Below the pieces are notes generated by a model. The model did not search any database and was not told the origin of the DNA. It saw only the letters and a list, made by a program, of their open reading frames with translations. A stretch of 64,000 nt of DNA, from the NCBI RefSeq assembly GCF_039555335.1, contig NC_092629.1, positions 30,749,382 through 30,813,381 on the forward strand, given 5' to 3'. Origin of the DNA: Amphiura filiformis (taxonomy: Eukaryota > Echinodermata > Ophiuroidea > Amphilepidida > Amphiuridae). Position 1 is the stretch's first letter, and each line of letters starts with the position of its first letter. The position numbers and the translations under genes are program-made. Of the stretch, positions 1 to 14,100 are shown in pieces.

Positions 1-221
1 AATGTATATAAATTTACCACTATGTGCTGCTGAACCAGCCAGTTAGGCATAGGGTCAAGATCAAAGGACACTTCTTAATGATCTCAAGTAACTCTTCATC
101 ACTCTTAAATTCAGGGAACAAACATGTAACTGGGTCTGACTTCATACATGACTTGGAGCTTATATTACAATTGGACACTATGCCATCCACCTCGATCGTT
201 ATGTATGTTTGTATCCCGGTT

Positions 222-300
222 TGTGTATGAAGGCAACTGGATCAACCCAATCTTAAGCTGAATTTATACTGCATGTATATACATTGCTGAGCGATAGCGA
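222..300 (+). repeat. Duplicated segment, copy 1 (other copy 2671-2750)
   Basis: About 80 bases starting with GTGTATGAAGGCAACTGG recur almost unchanged at 2671-2750. Both copies are followed by a stretch with TGTTTACAATAT and a GCCCGG run. No coding content is seen in 1-580. The repeat marks the outer edge of a local duplication that also includes 690-1190 against 3385-4080. Confidence 0.7.
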
Positions 301-582
301 TTGGTTTTTAGCCTATTGAATGTTTACAATATGCCCGGGCAATATGCGGGTGATAGAGCCCTGATATTTATTAGCAAGATCTTCTGGACAGTCAGTATCA
401 GTGAGAGCTTTATTGGTGTTATTAAGAAGCATTCGTATACATTTTATTCTGCTCCGTATAAGCTTTTAATAATTCTAACATCGTAAAACACACCTCTTTA
501 TGTAAGACAAATCCTGGAATCTCAAGATATGACTGACACTCATCATATCTTCACTCAAGAATCGGTCTTACATAACCACTAG

Positions 583-1828
583 TGGTTGTTTGATGTGATC
601 ATTTATTAATTTTGCTAACATAACATTATATCATGTATATAATGCTATAAAATTCTAGACCTGGGCGATACCAACAGTTATCATACTAATATACATACTG
701 CAGTTACTGTTCATTTCCCTATACACAATACACAGTACTCTCACCATTGACGCGTGACGTCTACAAACAGTGAATGTTATAGGGCATTGCCTAGTTAACG
801 TCACTGTGTGAAAAATAACTGGCCAATATTTAAAGTACTCACTGAAATTCTAGAAAATATAGTTTTGTAACATGTCCTACATTTTTAGCTAATTTCGGTG
901 TTTGGAAATTTCGTACTTTGGTGTTTTAGGAAGGAAGGGCACGGCACGGCCTGCAAAATTTTCTGTGTAAATCGAATGCATCTTTTACTGACTATCACTC
1001 ACTTGTGTACTGCTCTCTTGTACCGCTCTCTTGCGAAAGGCATTAAAGCTAAACCACTTGACGGATATTTTTTGTACTTGATGTCAATCAAGAATAATGA
1101 ATGCATTACATGTAGGCTAAAAACTGAGTAGGTTGGGCATCTGCAAATGGTCGTACCTCCCTGATATGTGAATGACAGATAACACACAAAAAAATGAAGA
1201 AATCATTTCCAAACCGTGTTAAGTCTACAACCATGACAACCATTATGTTTCTCATTTTCAAGAATGCTTGTTAACAATATTCAGACTATTGTCTCATTTG
1301 TGAAACAAAGGCCAACACAGCTTTATAATCGTTCACCCAACTGAAATTATAATACCAGCTCATTGCAATATCGCACAGGTAAAACAGAAACATGTGTAGT
1401 GTGGATTTAACCAGAGAAGATCTGATTTAACATAGTTGAGTTGTTTTCAATGAGTGTTAGCTTGTTTTAATAGCTTTTAATGGGGTTCAAGTCCTGCAAA
1501 GGTCGTGGTGAATTCTACTATAGACATAACTGCATCATGACACATATTTTGCATATAGCTCTGTTTAACATAATTATATTTTCGTTTCTATATCAAATTA
1601 ATAATCTTTTTCTGCTTTTTTGTGGCAATTTTTATTCCATAAACTGTACATTTGTGTGCAAATTGAGGGCGCTATTTACATATAATTTTAAATTCAAATT
1701 AGCCAATGAGTAATATTACCAACATTTCATGATAAAAGATGTTTTGAAAATGTCCTTACCATTTTGTTAGTCCGATGTTTTAATACCATTATACAAGTGT
1801 CTACCCCTTGTAAAGATGCAAACAAGAT
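583..1828 (+). repeat. Dispersed repeat family R1, copy 1
   Basis: The left part (583-690, from TTGTTTGATGTGATCATTTA) recurs at 21236-21320. The middle (690-1190) recurs at 3385-4080. The right part (1633-1828, around ACTGTACATTTGTGTGCAAA) recurs at 22260-22470. It is noncoding; the short open frames inside carry no recognisable domain. It looks like a nonautonomous mobile element or old segmental duplications of one. Confidence 0.6.
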
Positions 1829-2198
1829 TTAAGGTGGTACTACACCCCTGGCCAATTTTGTGCCTATTTTTGCATTTTTCTCAAAGATTATAGAGCATTG
1901 GTGACGAATAAGATATGTATATTATAGGGGCAAGGACTACAACTACTGCACTGAAAATTCAGCAACTCAAGGCAAGTAATTATTGATTTATTGATCAAAT
2001 ATTGGGTTTCCCTCATTTTTGACTGCAACTCAAAAGACTTGAAGACAACTATTGTCTGTGTTGAAATACAATTTCCAGTGCATTAGTTGTAGTCCTTGCC
2101 CCTATAACATACATATCTTACTTGTCACCAATGCGCTATAATTTTTGAGAAAAATGCAAAAATAGGCACAAATTGGGCAAGGGTGTAGTACCCCTTAA
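1829..2198. mobile_element. Palindromic MITE with TTAA ends, copy 1
   Basis: The first about 150 bases are an imperfect inverted copy of the last about 150. The ends carry GGTGTAGTACC-type sequence and TTAA lies at both edges. A second copy sits at 23330-23696. A paralogous host sequence at 22440-22500 lacks the insert, so it serves as an empty site. TTAA target duplication is typical of piggyBac-type elements; that family call is an inference. Confidence 0.75.
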
Positions 2199-2325
2199 GA
2201 TAAATAGCGCCATCATTGTTCACCTTTTCTTAAAAATGAATACAATTTGCGTGGCATCAAACAAGTATAGATTGGGTCTATTTTGGAAAAATCGCGTCCC
2301 AATTTAGGTCCTTTCTGTGAGATTT

Positions 2326-2672
2326 GGCTATTCCAGTTGAAATCCATACACCCCAATGGAAAACATGGCCTGTAATCTCCCACACAGGGGGTGTAGATAT
2401 AACATGGAGTCAACATCATTTTTGATAAGAACCTATCCATTTTTGACAAGAACTTATTCATGTTTTTAAATGACAAGACGATCTTATCAAATTTGATGAG
2501 TTTCATGTCATTTTGATGAGAAAATCCGATTCATTTTGAAGCGAAATTTGTTAATTTTGAAGAGAAATCTGTTATATCCCACTCCGAATTATGTCCTACT
2601 TGTCAAATTTGAATTAGATTCTATCCATTTGTGGGAGTTACTTTTTAGAGTGCAAATGTCTTCAATAGGGGG
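2326..2672. mobile_element. CCAGTTGAAATCC palindromic repeat (family P), copy 1
   Basis: It opens with GGCTATTCCAGTTGAAATCC and the CACACAGGGGGTGTAGAT block shared with at least nine other places in the window. The centre (2415-2580) holds degenerate units around TTTTGATGAG and TTTTGAAGAG. It is noncoding. Confidence 0.6.
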
Positions 2673-2750
2673 TGTATGAAGGCAACTGGATCAACCCAAT
2701 CTTAAGCTGAATTTATACTACATGTATATACATTGCTGAGCGATAGCGAT
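2671..2750 (+). repeat. Duplicated segment, copy 2 (other copy 222-300)
   Basis: Near-identical to 222-300; see that entry. Between here and 3385 (2750-3385) the DNA is AT-rich and no gene or clear repeat boundary was recognised. Confidence 0.7.
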
Positions 2751-3384
2751 TGGGTTTCCTATTGAATGTTTACAATATATGCCCGGTGATAGAGCCCTGA
2801 TCCGGGGCCCTGATATGGTGGAACAAAGACCCAGACAAAATTGATAAGAATCTTACAGCATTTCTCTGCAAAGTTGTAATAAATGTTAGCATTTACTACT
2901 GGACCTACATGTACCGGTACTAGGCCTACTTGTTTGATATGTCAATTCCCATTTTGGCATTCTTATTGTAGGCCTCCTTGCTTGCTAATATTTTTCCAGC
3001 TTTTAGTAGGCCCTGATATCACTACCTATTTTAACATAATTATTTCATGTCAATCTGTAACGGTATATTACTGTTTGCTTTGGTTTTAGTGATTTTTGGC
3101 TTGCACTTTCATCCGCGGGCCTATCCCCATGCACTGAATTTATTTTTTTAATCATGTATGGACCATTTGCATTCTTACTTTCTCTCTGTTCTTCTACTAC
3201 ACCTCCCCCATTCTTTTAAGTATAAATATACTTCACTTTATGATATTTGAGACATTCCTCGACTGGTGTTTTATCCAGCAATTTTTGGCTTATTTTTCCA
3301 CGAAAAAGTAACACGTGTTAGGGTTATTTTCACGTCAGGTTATATTGATGTTACCAAACTGACCAATGCCATGTCAGATTGACG

Positions 3385-4080
3385 TTAGAATCATACTGCA
3401 GTTCCTGTTCATTTTCCTATACACAATACACAGTGCTCTCACCATTGACGCGTGACCGACAGTGATATAAAATTGGATCGGTTGAGCCCATATTTATTGG
3501 TCGAGCTATGAGTTTTAAAATATTGGACGAGACGTAGTCGAGTCCAATGTTTTACAACTCATAGCTAAACCAATAAATATTGGGCGTAAAGCATCCAATC
3601 TTATCATTATTATGTTTTGGATCCAATATTATCACAACTTGGATCCATCAAAACATAATAATGTATAATATAGGTATAGGGCTTCTATAGTTAACGTCAC
3701 TGTGTGCAAAATAACCGGCCAATATTGTTTGTACTCTCTGAAATTCTAGAAAATATAGTTTTGTAACATGTCCTAAATTTTTAGCTAATTTAGATGTTTG
3801 GAAATATTCGCACGTTGGTGTTTTATTAAGGAAGGGCACGTATGGCCTGCAACCTGTGTAAATCGAATGCAACTTTTAGTGACTATCACTCACTTGTCGG
3901 GACCGCTCTCTTCCGAAGGGCATTAAAGCTAAACCACTTGACGGATTATTTGTACTTGCTGTCAATCAAGAATAATGTATATTACATGTAGGCTAAAAAG
4001 TGGGTAGGTGTGGCATCTGCAAATGTTCGTACCTCCCTGATATATGTAAGTGACAAATAACAGCAAAAACAACTCCCACA
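3385..4080 (+). repeat. Dispersed repeat family R1, copy 2, with a palindromic insert
   Basis: It matches 690-1190 at most positions, for example CTCACCATTGACGCGTGAC, TTGTAACATGTCCTA and CATTAAAGCTAAACCACTTG. About 200 bases at 3465-3668 are absent from the other copy and form an inverted repeat with arms around CCCATATTTATTGGT and ACCAATAAATATTGGG. That is a later foldback insertion. Confidence 0.65.
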
Positions 4081-5187
4081 TCTGTCCATAACTTTGGTCA
4101 GTGGAGCGAGCCAGGGGATTTCAAGTGGATGATTATTGATTGGCAAGTGCCATATTTGGGCACGTCACAAGTGCAGTCCACCATTCAATGTGGGGGATGG
4201 GCGCGGGCTGGCCGACTTTAATGATTGATTTTACTTGAGTAACACCTACCTGTTAACCAGGTTTAAGTACTGCAAAGGTCGAATCATGTTTGCTGTGCAG
4301 TATAACTGCACTATGTGTAAGGCCCTAATGTTGGTTAGGTTGACGTTGTGAAAATGACAAATAGGCCTACAAAATAATGCTAAATAGGGGGCCTATACGT
4401 TGAATTATTGTTGGTCACATTAACGTTTCCAAACTATTAACCAAACTTTGTGTTTTAAGTTAGATTTTGGTTGGTATACTTACTGTAAGAAAACAAGCGT
4501 AATATTATATATCAAGTACAAACCTCAATAAAACCAAAATACAAGGTCATTGATGAGTTGTGCCCATTGGGATCCTCCAATGTTAAAAAGACATTCATGC
4601 TAGAAGTATAAATCATAGGCTTCGCTTCAATCGCTCAAAATTTTTGGCCCACCAGTCCCCCCCCCTCCACCCAAAAGTAGACACATTAATTATTGTTGGA
4701 ACAAAGGGCGCTGAGCGCGCAAAAACTTAGGCGAAATGTAAAGAAAGCTGAAGCGGGCAAAATAATTGCATTTTAGATTGCGCATGCACACATTTAAAAA
4801 TTATTTTATGAGCCCCTTTATATTTTTGGTGTAACAAAGTGATCCCCAGTTTGGTGTAAAAATTCTATACCCCCTCCCTCAGTACATTCATGACCCCCTC
4901 CCCCCATTCCGAAGAAAATGACACCCCTCTTTACTCTTTTTTATACACGTGTTTACACGTTCTTTTTTAAGGGAATTTTATCAGACAAAATTATTTTTTC
5001 ACATTCATGTATTGGGCGTCTTTTCTACTACAATTATTGATTTTGGGTGTAACTGGGTGAAATTTTTAGCAACCCGTTCTATTTACGTTTCGACCGGGGG
5101 TCACTGCACAGTCGGCAGAAATCTGACTTGTTTTAGCATCAGTTTTTCTACTTTTCGTGCGAAATTTGGTCTTAATTTTACAGTAAA
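4080..5187. other. Upstream region of R3HDM4
   Basis: No gene seen. 4600-4930 is a C-rich and GCGC-containing repeat-like stretch (GGGCGCTGAGCGCGCAAAA, then several CCCCCTCC runs). 4931-5187 must contain the promoter and 5' UTR of the R3HDM4 gene, but no TATA box stands out. A TTTTACAG four bases before the start codon could be the acceptor of a 5' UTR intron. Confidence 0.35.
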
Positions 5188-8100
5188 ATGGGTGTTAAAA
5201 CAACCGAAGATGCAGAGAAGGAAAACAAGGGTGTTCAGTGAGTGCATGTAATGTATTTGTGAGGTCAAACTTGGTTTTACACGTCGCGGAGTTTTTGTAA
5301 GCTTACCTAAAAAAAAAATGTATTGATATTCATATTGTGATCATCACATGCACATCACATTCAGCCGGTCATGGCCGAGCCTGAACCTCGGCTTGCTATG
5401 ATCACTAAAAACCAAGGTGTGTAAATAATTTTAAGGTTAGGATGTTTGTAATGAATCTTCAATTGGACAGAAGATTGGGATTTATCAACGTGAACATGAT
5501 CAATGCCAACTTTTGTTCATCAATTCATTCATTGCACCACAATTGTGCAATTTTGAATATAAATCAGATTTCATGATTTAGAACTATAGTTTTCAGCACA
5601 GTTCTTCTGCGGTCTGCCAATTTGGTGCAGTTTACAGCAATTACAAAAGTGAGGTTCTGATCAGTTCCAATAATTTGAACTCACACTCCCGTGTGTGAGC
5701 CCGGGCGTGTGAGTTCCAACAGCACTCAAAATCTTTCAGTGTTGTTATCCCATTTTGAGTACCGTAACTTTTTGCTGTCTCAGTGTTTGCACTTCAGACC
5801 AGGGTTTGAATTCGTTTAAAAATTTTGCGTACTCAGTTTTTGGCTAATTCATCATAATCGGGGTACTTCCATATACTATTAAAGCACTATAAAAAGTGCT
5901 ATACAAATGCAAAATTGGGTAGCAGTTACTTCAAAATGTGGAGCAAACTGCTATGCGATACAGCCAAATTCGAACCCTGCTTCAGACATTCAAATGCAGA
6001 ATGAAATAGTTCACTCATTCAGATTTTTCACTTATATGGCCAATGCTTGGCTTGGTCCTGATCATAAGGCCCAAAAAAATTGTTTGCTTGCCCTCTGCCG
6101 ACCGACCCAAAATTGGCCAAAGTCAGTGTCGACCTTTTTAAAAATATTTGTTGTTGTTTATTTTTGGTTTATAATTTTAATGGTACCGGTACAGTATTTT
6201 ATTACTTTTTCTGTGTGTAAATTTCATTTCAAAGCTAAATTTGGCCAACAACATTTTTCTTTCAAAGAAGAAAATCATTACAAACTCATTATAACATTTA
6301 GGCCTATAATTGTCCATTCCTGCATAAATGCTTCCAATAAACTTATGCAGTCATTCTAATTGCATCCATTTCTATGGTGTATCTTGCATGTTGAAGGTCT
6401 GAAGGAAGTGTTGATGTATCTTTCCACATGACCAATATTCATTGCCTACAGGCCTATACAGTAGTGAGTAATTAAAAAAAAATACAATTTTTTTTTTCCA
6501 ACCAACCGACCCACCCCAAAAATCCCACTGGAGGGCATATACATATGAGAGATTGGACTCTATGTACTTTTGTGATGTTATGTGATCTGGTGCTCTGCTA
6601 TTGTAAATATTTTTGTCAGGTTTTATCACATGTGTTTTGTTAAATTTGGTAAAATGCAATAAAAAACTACATAGTTTTGTTTGTAACATGCCCTAAAAGT
6701 GCATGTTTATCAAATTATTACTATTATTGTTATTGTTATTTTCTGTTCTTTTCTACAGACTTGAAAATAATCCAGATGCAGAAAATAAAGCCAAGAATGT
6801 GACAGAAATGAAAAACATTTCTACTCGCCCGATATATTGGCAGCCAAAAGTTGCCGTCAAGTCACCAAGCAAACGCAAAAAACTGGGTGTGAGGAAGACT
6901 AGACGCCATGAGAATAGTAAGTATCACTATATGGACCACAATGGCCTCATCCCAATGCCATAGTTCAATAACCTCAATTAAACAATCATAGAGCAAAATT
7001 TGACCTCAAGTTGCGAGTATGTGTTTGTGTACCCAAATTGTCAAAGGTCATTCAATGAATGTGCAACTGTATTGGGGTTAAAGAAATGTGCCCTGATAGA
7101 TGAGCATGTTGTGGATCCTAGTGTATCCATAAGTACTGGTATTGTATATGGTCATTTTCACGGTAAAGGGTGTAACTTTGGATTTTTAACATTTTAATCC
7201 GTAGTGTTCTAATAAAGCCACAGAATTCCATGATTTTTGGCCACATAAGTCATCTAGTTAGCAGCTACCTTGGGTAGCATAATCAGCTTTGGGAGTTACT
7301 GCGTTCAGTTTTAGCAGGCTTAAATGTACTTAATATTGCCATTTTGAAAAACTATAAAAACAGTAACATTTTTGTAAAACCCTGTGTTTTCTTCAGTTAG
7401 TTCATGGATAATTTTTCTTATCCTGAAAGTACAGTCATATGTTCAGTAAACACTGCCACATTAGATTTAATTGTGAACAGCCCTGTATTTTTGAGAACCG
7501 GACTTGATATTTGTTGTTTCGGAGGCTTCATTTTCCGTTAACAATTGTTAACAAACTTTGTGGGTGTAGCTTTGGTTCATAATTCTTGGTTATTTCTTCA
7601 CTTCTTCTTGATTCATAACAGTTGTTATCTTAACTTGAAATGGGTAACAAAAATTAGTCGATTTGCAAGCTTTTAAAATTTTTATAAAATCTTGACTTCA
7701 AAGAGCCGTTTTTCCGTTAACTTTTTTGAAGCCTCCGAAACAAACTGTTCAGCAAGCTTGTGCAAATATAAATAAAAGAGCTCATCCAATCTATTTATCA
7801 AAATGTAGCAACATAGATCCTCAAGTCACATGTTTTTAAATCGTGGAGATATATATCACCGTTTGAAAATGGGACCCAATACAAACTTTCCGTTAACAAT
7901 TGAAGCCTCCGAAACAAACGAAGCCTCCGAAACAACAATAAGATTAATTATCATCTATGCATATCTAAATTGGTGTGTTTCATACTGATATCTGCATTGT
8001 AATTATTACTTGATATGTGCAGAATGTCATAAATTAAAAAAAAAATTGACATTATGGTTAATATTTGAAAAATATACTGATACCCAAAAAAGCCTGTTTC

Positions 8101-11100
8101 GGAGGCAAAACATGCAAAAAACACCATACTTAACAAATGGGTGAAAAAATTAACATGTGATAAATCTACAATATCTGCCGCATAGAATCATTGATTCAAT
8201 ACACACAAGAAAATAACAGCTTAGATGATCCCAACACTGTTGTTTTCAAAAAAACTACTTCTGCAATGTTTAACAATTGTTAACATGAAGCCTCCGAAAC
8301 CAAAAAAATGACTTGCTGTGATAATTTAATTTTTGTCACAACTGAAATTCAATACTTAGAAGCAAAGCATGAAAATTGGTAATTGTGATATTTTTTACCT
8401 ATTTTTTTATGTCAACTTGTAGTAATTAGCCAAATATTTTACTTTTATGATCACCTGTGTTGTTAACTGAAGCCTCCGAAACACAAATCGCTTGAATTGC
8501 CATTTCTAAAAATAACTCCAATTTCTGTGAAACTTGGCTGGGAGGTTCCTTTCATCAAGTAGTATTTGTACATGAAGTTAGACATTCAAATTATTTTAGG
8601 AACCCAATTAAAACTTTAAAAATATGTTTAAGGTTTGGAAATTTCCATTGTAAATGGCACTTGATGTTAAAAATTTTCAAAACTGCAATTACAAAAACAT
8701 AGCAAAACATGGTATAAAATTTAACTTATATCTGTTGACTTACTTTGGAATGGAATTTCACATGTATTCCAGCTTTCATGTCAAAATTTTCTGAGGTTAT
8801 GTAAAATACATTTTTTCTTAGATTTTAACCAAAATGTTATGGAAATGTCAATTTTTTTATTAGAAATCAAAAGGTTTAAGCCTTGAAACATTATTTTGCT
8901 GGAATTTAAGTTGCTTCGATGCATGATTTCAGTAAACAGAAACATATTTAAGTGGTTTGAAATTTTGACCCTAAAAATCAAAAGTTACACCCTTTACTGT
9001 GAAAATGACCATATATGTATGCATAGTCAAGTTAGCTCAATCGATAAGGCATTCAACTATGGTGCGAGAGGTTGCGGGTTTGAACCCTGGCTGTGGTTAG
9101 TATGCTCTGGTGTTAAAAATTGGGTTAGCTTTTTAGTGAATATCCAAAGTATAACTACTTTTCTTTCCTCCTCACATTTTAAAAAATATTTTATATAGCA
9201 TGCTTTCTGCTCAGTCTGGTGGAGAATGAAGAATATGGGGAGCTTGAAGTGAGCCTGACTGATCTGGTAACATCACAGAGTGCTTTTGAGCAGCTTTTTG
9301 AAAACAAGGAAAGCATGGAGGTAAGCCTGTACATAAACTGTAACTTATTATGCCTGTATCATGCTAATAGCAATCACAAGGAGCGTAGAGGTTAATAACT
9401 GTGCATCGGCTATTTGGAGGGCATTGTGAAAAATCTAAACATTTTGCTTTTGGATCTGAGGAATATTCCGAGGTCCAAAGCAATCTTTCACAATGCCTGA
9501 CATATTACCGATCCAAAGTTATTTAATTCTTTCATAACCGTTACTTTGATCTCGTCACTTTACATAACACAACATTTTCCTCAAAAGTTTATAATAAATA
9601 AACAGTTTTTACATCTTCCCTTTCCAAAAATCGAACAGGCTAAAACAAGATGACTGTTACAAAAGTGTGAATCACAATCTGTCCAAATATGGTATAATTA
9701 AAGACAGAGATAAAGAGAATTTATCGCGTCTGACGTCATCTGTCAATCAAACTCAAGCACGGTTTGTTTACAAGTGTCGTGATGATGACTTGCTGAATGC
9801 GGCGGCATAACCGGGCGCCTTATTGTTAATTTTGCACCTTCAAACATGCAAACCATCTCAAAAGTTAGGTCTTTAAATAGGAAACTTTCTTTCGCGAAGG
9901 CACCATGTCAAGAATGCCTAGAAAAGCTGCTTTTTGTCTTGTAAAAGTACGTAATTTTTCGCCATTTGCTGCTATTCCTTTTCTCCGATCAGCACCAGAT
10001 AGATCGGTCTTCCTTTTACGTACTAACCTGTGTAAACCAATCAAGGATGATTGACAGTGACATCAGACGCGATAAATTCTTTTTATCTCTGTCTTTAATT
10101 ATAGCGCACAATCCAAATACGGCAGCCAGCGTGTGTGTAGTTTGTTCGATGCACACAGAGGTTACTAATATATACTTGCGAACAATTATGCATTTTGCGG
10201 TCAATTGTGAGATATTAATAACCTCAATTTGCATTCGCATTTTTACAATAATTAAATATGATTAGATCACACGCATTGACCATACTGAGGTTATGAATTG
10301 TTTTATAATGCATTTCCATCACTTAATGAAAAAATCGATTTGCTGATGTTCTCAATCAGAAGTTGCTAGTATATCAAATTACATCGTTATTTAGACAATA
10401 ATAACTGTGCACCATCTATTTTGAGGTCATTGTGTGAAATCGGAGGGTTTTGTTTTGGGCTGAGGTATTTTTCCGAGGGAGCGGTAGGTCGAGGAAAATA
10501 CCGAGGCCCAAAAACAAACCCGACTAATTTCACACAATGACCTCAAAATAGATGGTTAAAAGTTATTATTGTCATTCATTACCATCGTATGTAATATTTT
10601 GAACAAATCAAAATGGCATTTTATGTTATTTTATGCCATAAAACGCTGTTAAATATAACCAGTTTTAATCATTGTTGCAACCTACCCTACAAAAAAATCA
10701 ACCAGGCGAATATAACATTCGCGCCGACAACAAGAGCTACCAATCACAGAAGCGCGACAACATCGCGTAGGCGTGTGCGTTGCCATAACGCTTAGCGATA
10801 CACGCACGCGCGCTCAGAAGTCGTTGTAACGCGCTGTATTCCAGGAGTCATTGTGAGTTATTATTGACCTCGCAATTAGTGCGTGGTCAGGCAATCAATT
10901 TCTTTTGATTGGATTACAGGCTTCAGCGTATATTAATGAGGTTATGAATATTACATCTTACACCCTTACTTTAGACTATAAGAATAATAAACTGTAAGTG
11001 TAATCCTTTTGTTTCTCAGGTGTGGAATGAATTTGTTAACCGTTCTGGTGAAGAACAAGAACGCTATCTCAGGGATTTGTCTTTAAATGGCGTCAGTGAA

Positions 11101-14100
11101 CATAATGAAAAAGACAAAAACAATGAGAAAGAAGCAGGAGACACTAATGGAAATGACAAAAAGGAAAATGTAGACATGAGAACAGGTGAGTTTTGCTGTT
11201 ACATGTTTGTCTTAACCCCATGAGAACTACCTGCCGAACAATTTCACCACACAAAAGATTTTGGGGAGAATTATTTGCAAAGTTCCATTCTGATTGGTGA
11301 TTTAAGTGAAGATATCATGTAATTGACCAATCAGGGCAATGTTAAATCGGCAGGTAGTGCTCAGGGTGTTAACATTCAGCAGTAATGTCACAATAAAAAT
11401 GTATGGGGTCAGTGTGTAAAATCAGCTAAGCCACAACTAGTTTGTCGGACTGGCTGCTCCTAAAAGTAACCTGTCCGGCCTGAAAGTAACCTGTTCATAT
11501 ATTTTATGTGTAAATTTGGTTTTGATGTATCGGTGTTTGTGCGCTGTCGTAGTTACCAATGGACAAAATTTCCAAGGTTGGTAAAATACTACCCAAATTA
11601 CTTATTAGGACCTGTGCCCTCGAAGGGCGCAAAAGTGTGCAATTTCAATGCTGAAATGGGCCGAAATAAGGATAATTGTGGCCTAAAATGGCCAAAAAGA
11701 AGATAAACATCCAAAATTTGGTTAATATTGTCCTGGTATTTGTGCGACCGGTATGCCACTTCTAATTAATAGTGGCAACATTTCAGGGCATCTGTTACCA
11801 GGTGTGCAACACTCGCTCATTTGCATGGCAATTTGACCCCTCCATTGTTTGTTCATTTGTGTATGGAGAGCCATTATACTAGAAATACCTTTTAAAAGCA
11901 TTAAATTAGTATCACCTGGCGGCCCCTTGCACTGGAAAACCAGAATTTGTTATTTCAAAAGAAACCAAAACACAAACAAACCCAGATCTGCAGATGTACA
12001 TATCAATGGGTTGCAAAATAATTGGTCTCAAAATTGGTCTCGAATTAAAAGAAACATACGGGATATAATGAACCATTGACCTGACGGCAGAATTTAGTTG
12101 TATTATTCCATGTTTTTACCGTATATGAAAATCCCATTTCTTGTTTAAATTATAATGACTTATATTTTGCATCTTCAATGTGCAGTCCATATGCACAAAC
12201 GAATACTAGCCTGTTCGATATTGAGCTTTTTGTGCAACTCATATAACATGTCGCTAAAGAAGGTCATATGTGCTGACCTTCTTCTATTGTATTTGTTCAT
12301 CTGTGTATGGAGAGAAGAATGCTATTGAGTATTGAAACTCCATCTGTATTAGGGCGTAGTTCAGTGAACTCACCTGATTGCTATTCCGAGTGCTTTGATA
12401 ACACAGATAATATGTACTAATGGGTCGAGGTGATTGCATTGAAAAACTAATAAATTATTCATAACAGTTACGTAATCAGTCGATGGACACTCTTCACTTG
12501 CAAACCATCAAAATTCGTAATCTTATTGCGTTGGAAAAGAAACCACGTGAATAGAGTGCCCTCTCAAGGATGTCTTCTCTCTGCTGTTACTGTTGGATGG
12601 GCTAATCCCTGGGGGGGGGGGGAAATCAGTACAAATGACCAAACGGGGCGGTCCGCAAACATGGGTGGCATTTTCAGCCTTCTGGTATATCAATGACCCC
12701 TTTTCAAAGCCTATTTTGGTATATGAATGGGTCCTTTTTCAAAATTGTCTCAATTTTTTCGGAAAACAGCCCAATTTTTCCTTAATGTAGCCAAAATTTT
12801 CAAAATTTTCCCAAAATTTTGGGAAAATTTGTAAAAACTAAGACAATTTTGGGTAAATTCGGCCGAAAATTTTGACTTTTGGTATATCAATGGGTCCAAA
12901 TTTCTTGAAAAATTGGTATATTTATGGGTCTACTTCCAAAATCTCAATGCACGTCCCTACCAAAACCAAACTTGAGTACCCCGAAGTCTAATCCAATTGA
13001 TATATGTATACCCCTATGAAAGACATGACCTTAATCTCCCCGCAGGAAGTGTGAATTTCAATGAGGATAACAGAATTTGAAATCTACACTCTCTTAAATG
13101 TCTTTCTTATGGATTTCAATAGCCTGATTAATGCTTTTACGAGGGGCATAACTTATGTATTTAGTTGTTGGGGGACATTCTGTACCGGCAATTATTTTGG
13201 ATTATTTGTTTGCTTTTTTTTTTACAGAGCACCCAGCTCACACGCCAGAAGACTGTTTTCTCAGGATCAATCCAAAGAATAGAACTATGCTGCAAAGACG
13301 ACACTTACCTAAGGTAAGATGCAACCAGATGTCATAAGAAGATTATTAACCTCACCTTAAGCTGTTATATTTAAACCAAAGATTACCGACTCAAATTGCA
13401 CTATACGTAATTAATGCTATGGCAAATCTGCCATCTGGTTTTCGCTCATGGAGGGCTGCAGATAATTTGTCAGCAAGAGCTCAAAATCAAACCGTAATTT
13501 GCGTCTTTAAGCTTGTACGTTTCAAAGGTTTTGCATGCAGTGCTTAGTGTGTATTTTAGGCACAATTTAGGCACGCCTAATGGAAACAACAAGGCGCTTT
13601 GAATTACAGTTTGCCAGGTGCATATTAAGTTGCCTCTATTTATAATAGCGACATGCAAGAATGGTGGAGTGGATAGTCTTTGATTCTATCTCATTGATTT
13701 AAACAGGCAATCATTGCGTTGTCAAACCACAAATAGGACTTGCCATTCTGTTAAAACGGCTTATCTTCCATGGACCAGTGTGTAGGCCCTCAGATCACCC
13801 GAGATCCTTGTTGTATCAGTGCGTTATGTATATATTTAAGTCCTCTAAAACAACGCAATATTATGCACAGACACTCTCCACTCCCCACACAAGCGATATT
13901 GTATTACCGCCCTTTACTAGGAAATGTATCGATGAACAGTTAAGATATACTTTGTGCAAGCATCAGATGAACAATATTGACAACAGCCAAAAATGATGGT
14001 TCAAAGTGGCATCTCCTGCTACATGTATCATATTCGTTCCATTAACTGCCCACAGCGCTTCTTTGTTAGATACATGTGTAGTTGGTTCCTGCACATAATG

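Noticed and set aside
5907-6359. 150-residue frame in R3HDM4 intron 1
   Set aside because: Composition is intron-like, no domain is seen, and the spliced gene model skips it cleanly.
9028-9100. Possible tRNA gene
   Set aside because: A and B boxes are present, but paired stems and a normal acceptor end are not; a SINE head fits better. The same applies to 25925-26008 and 62904-62980.
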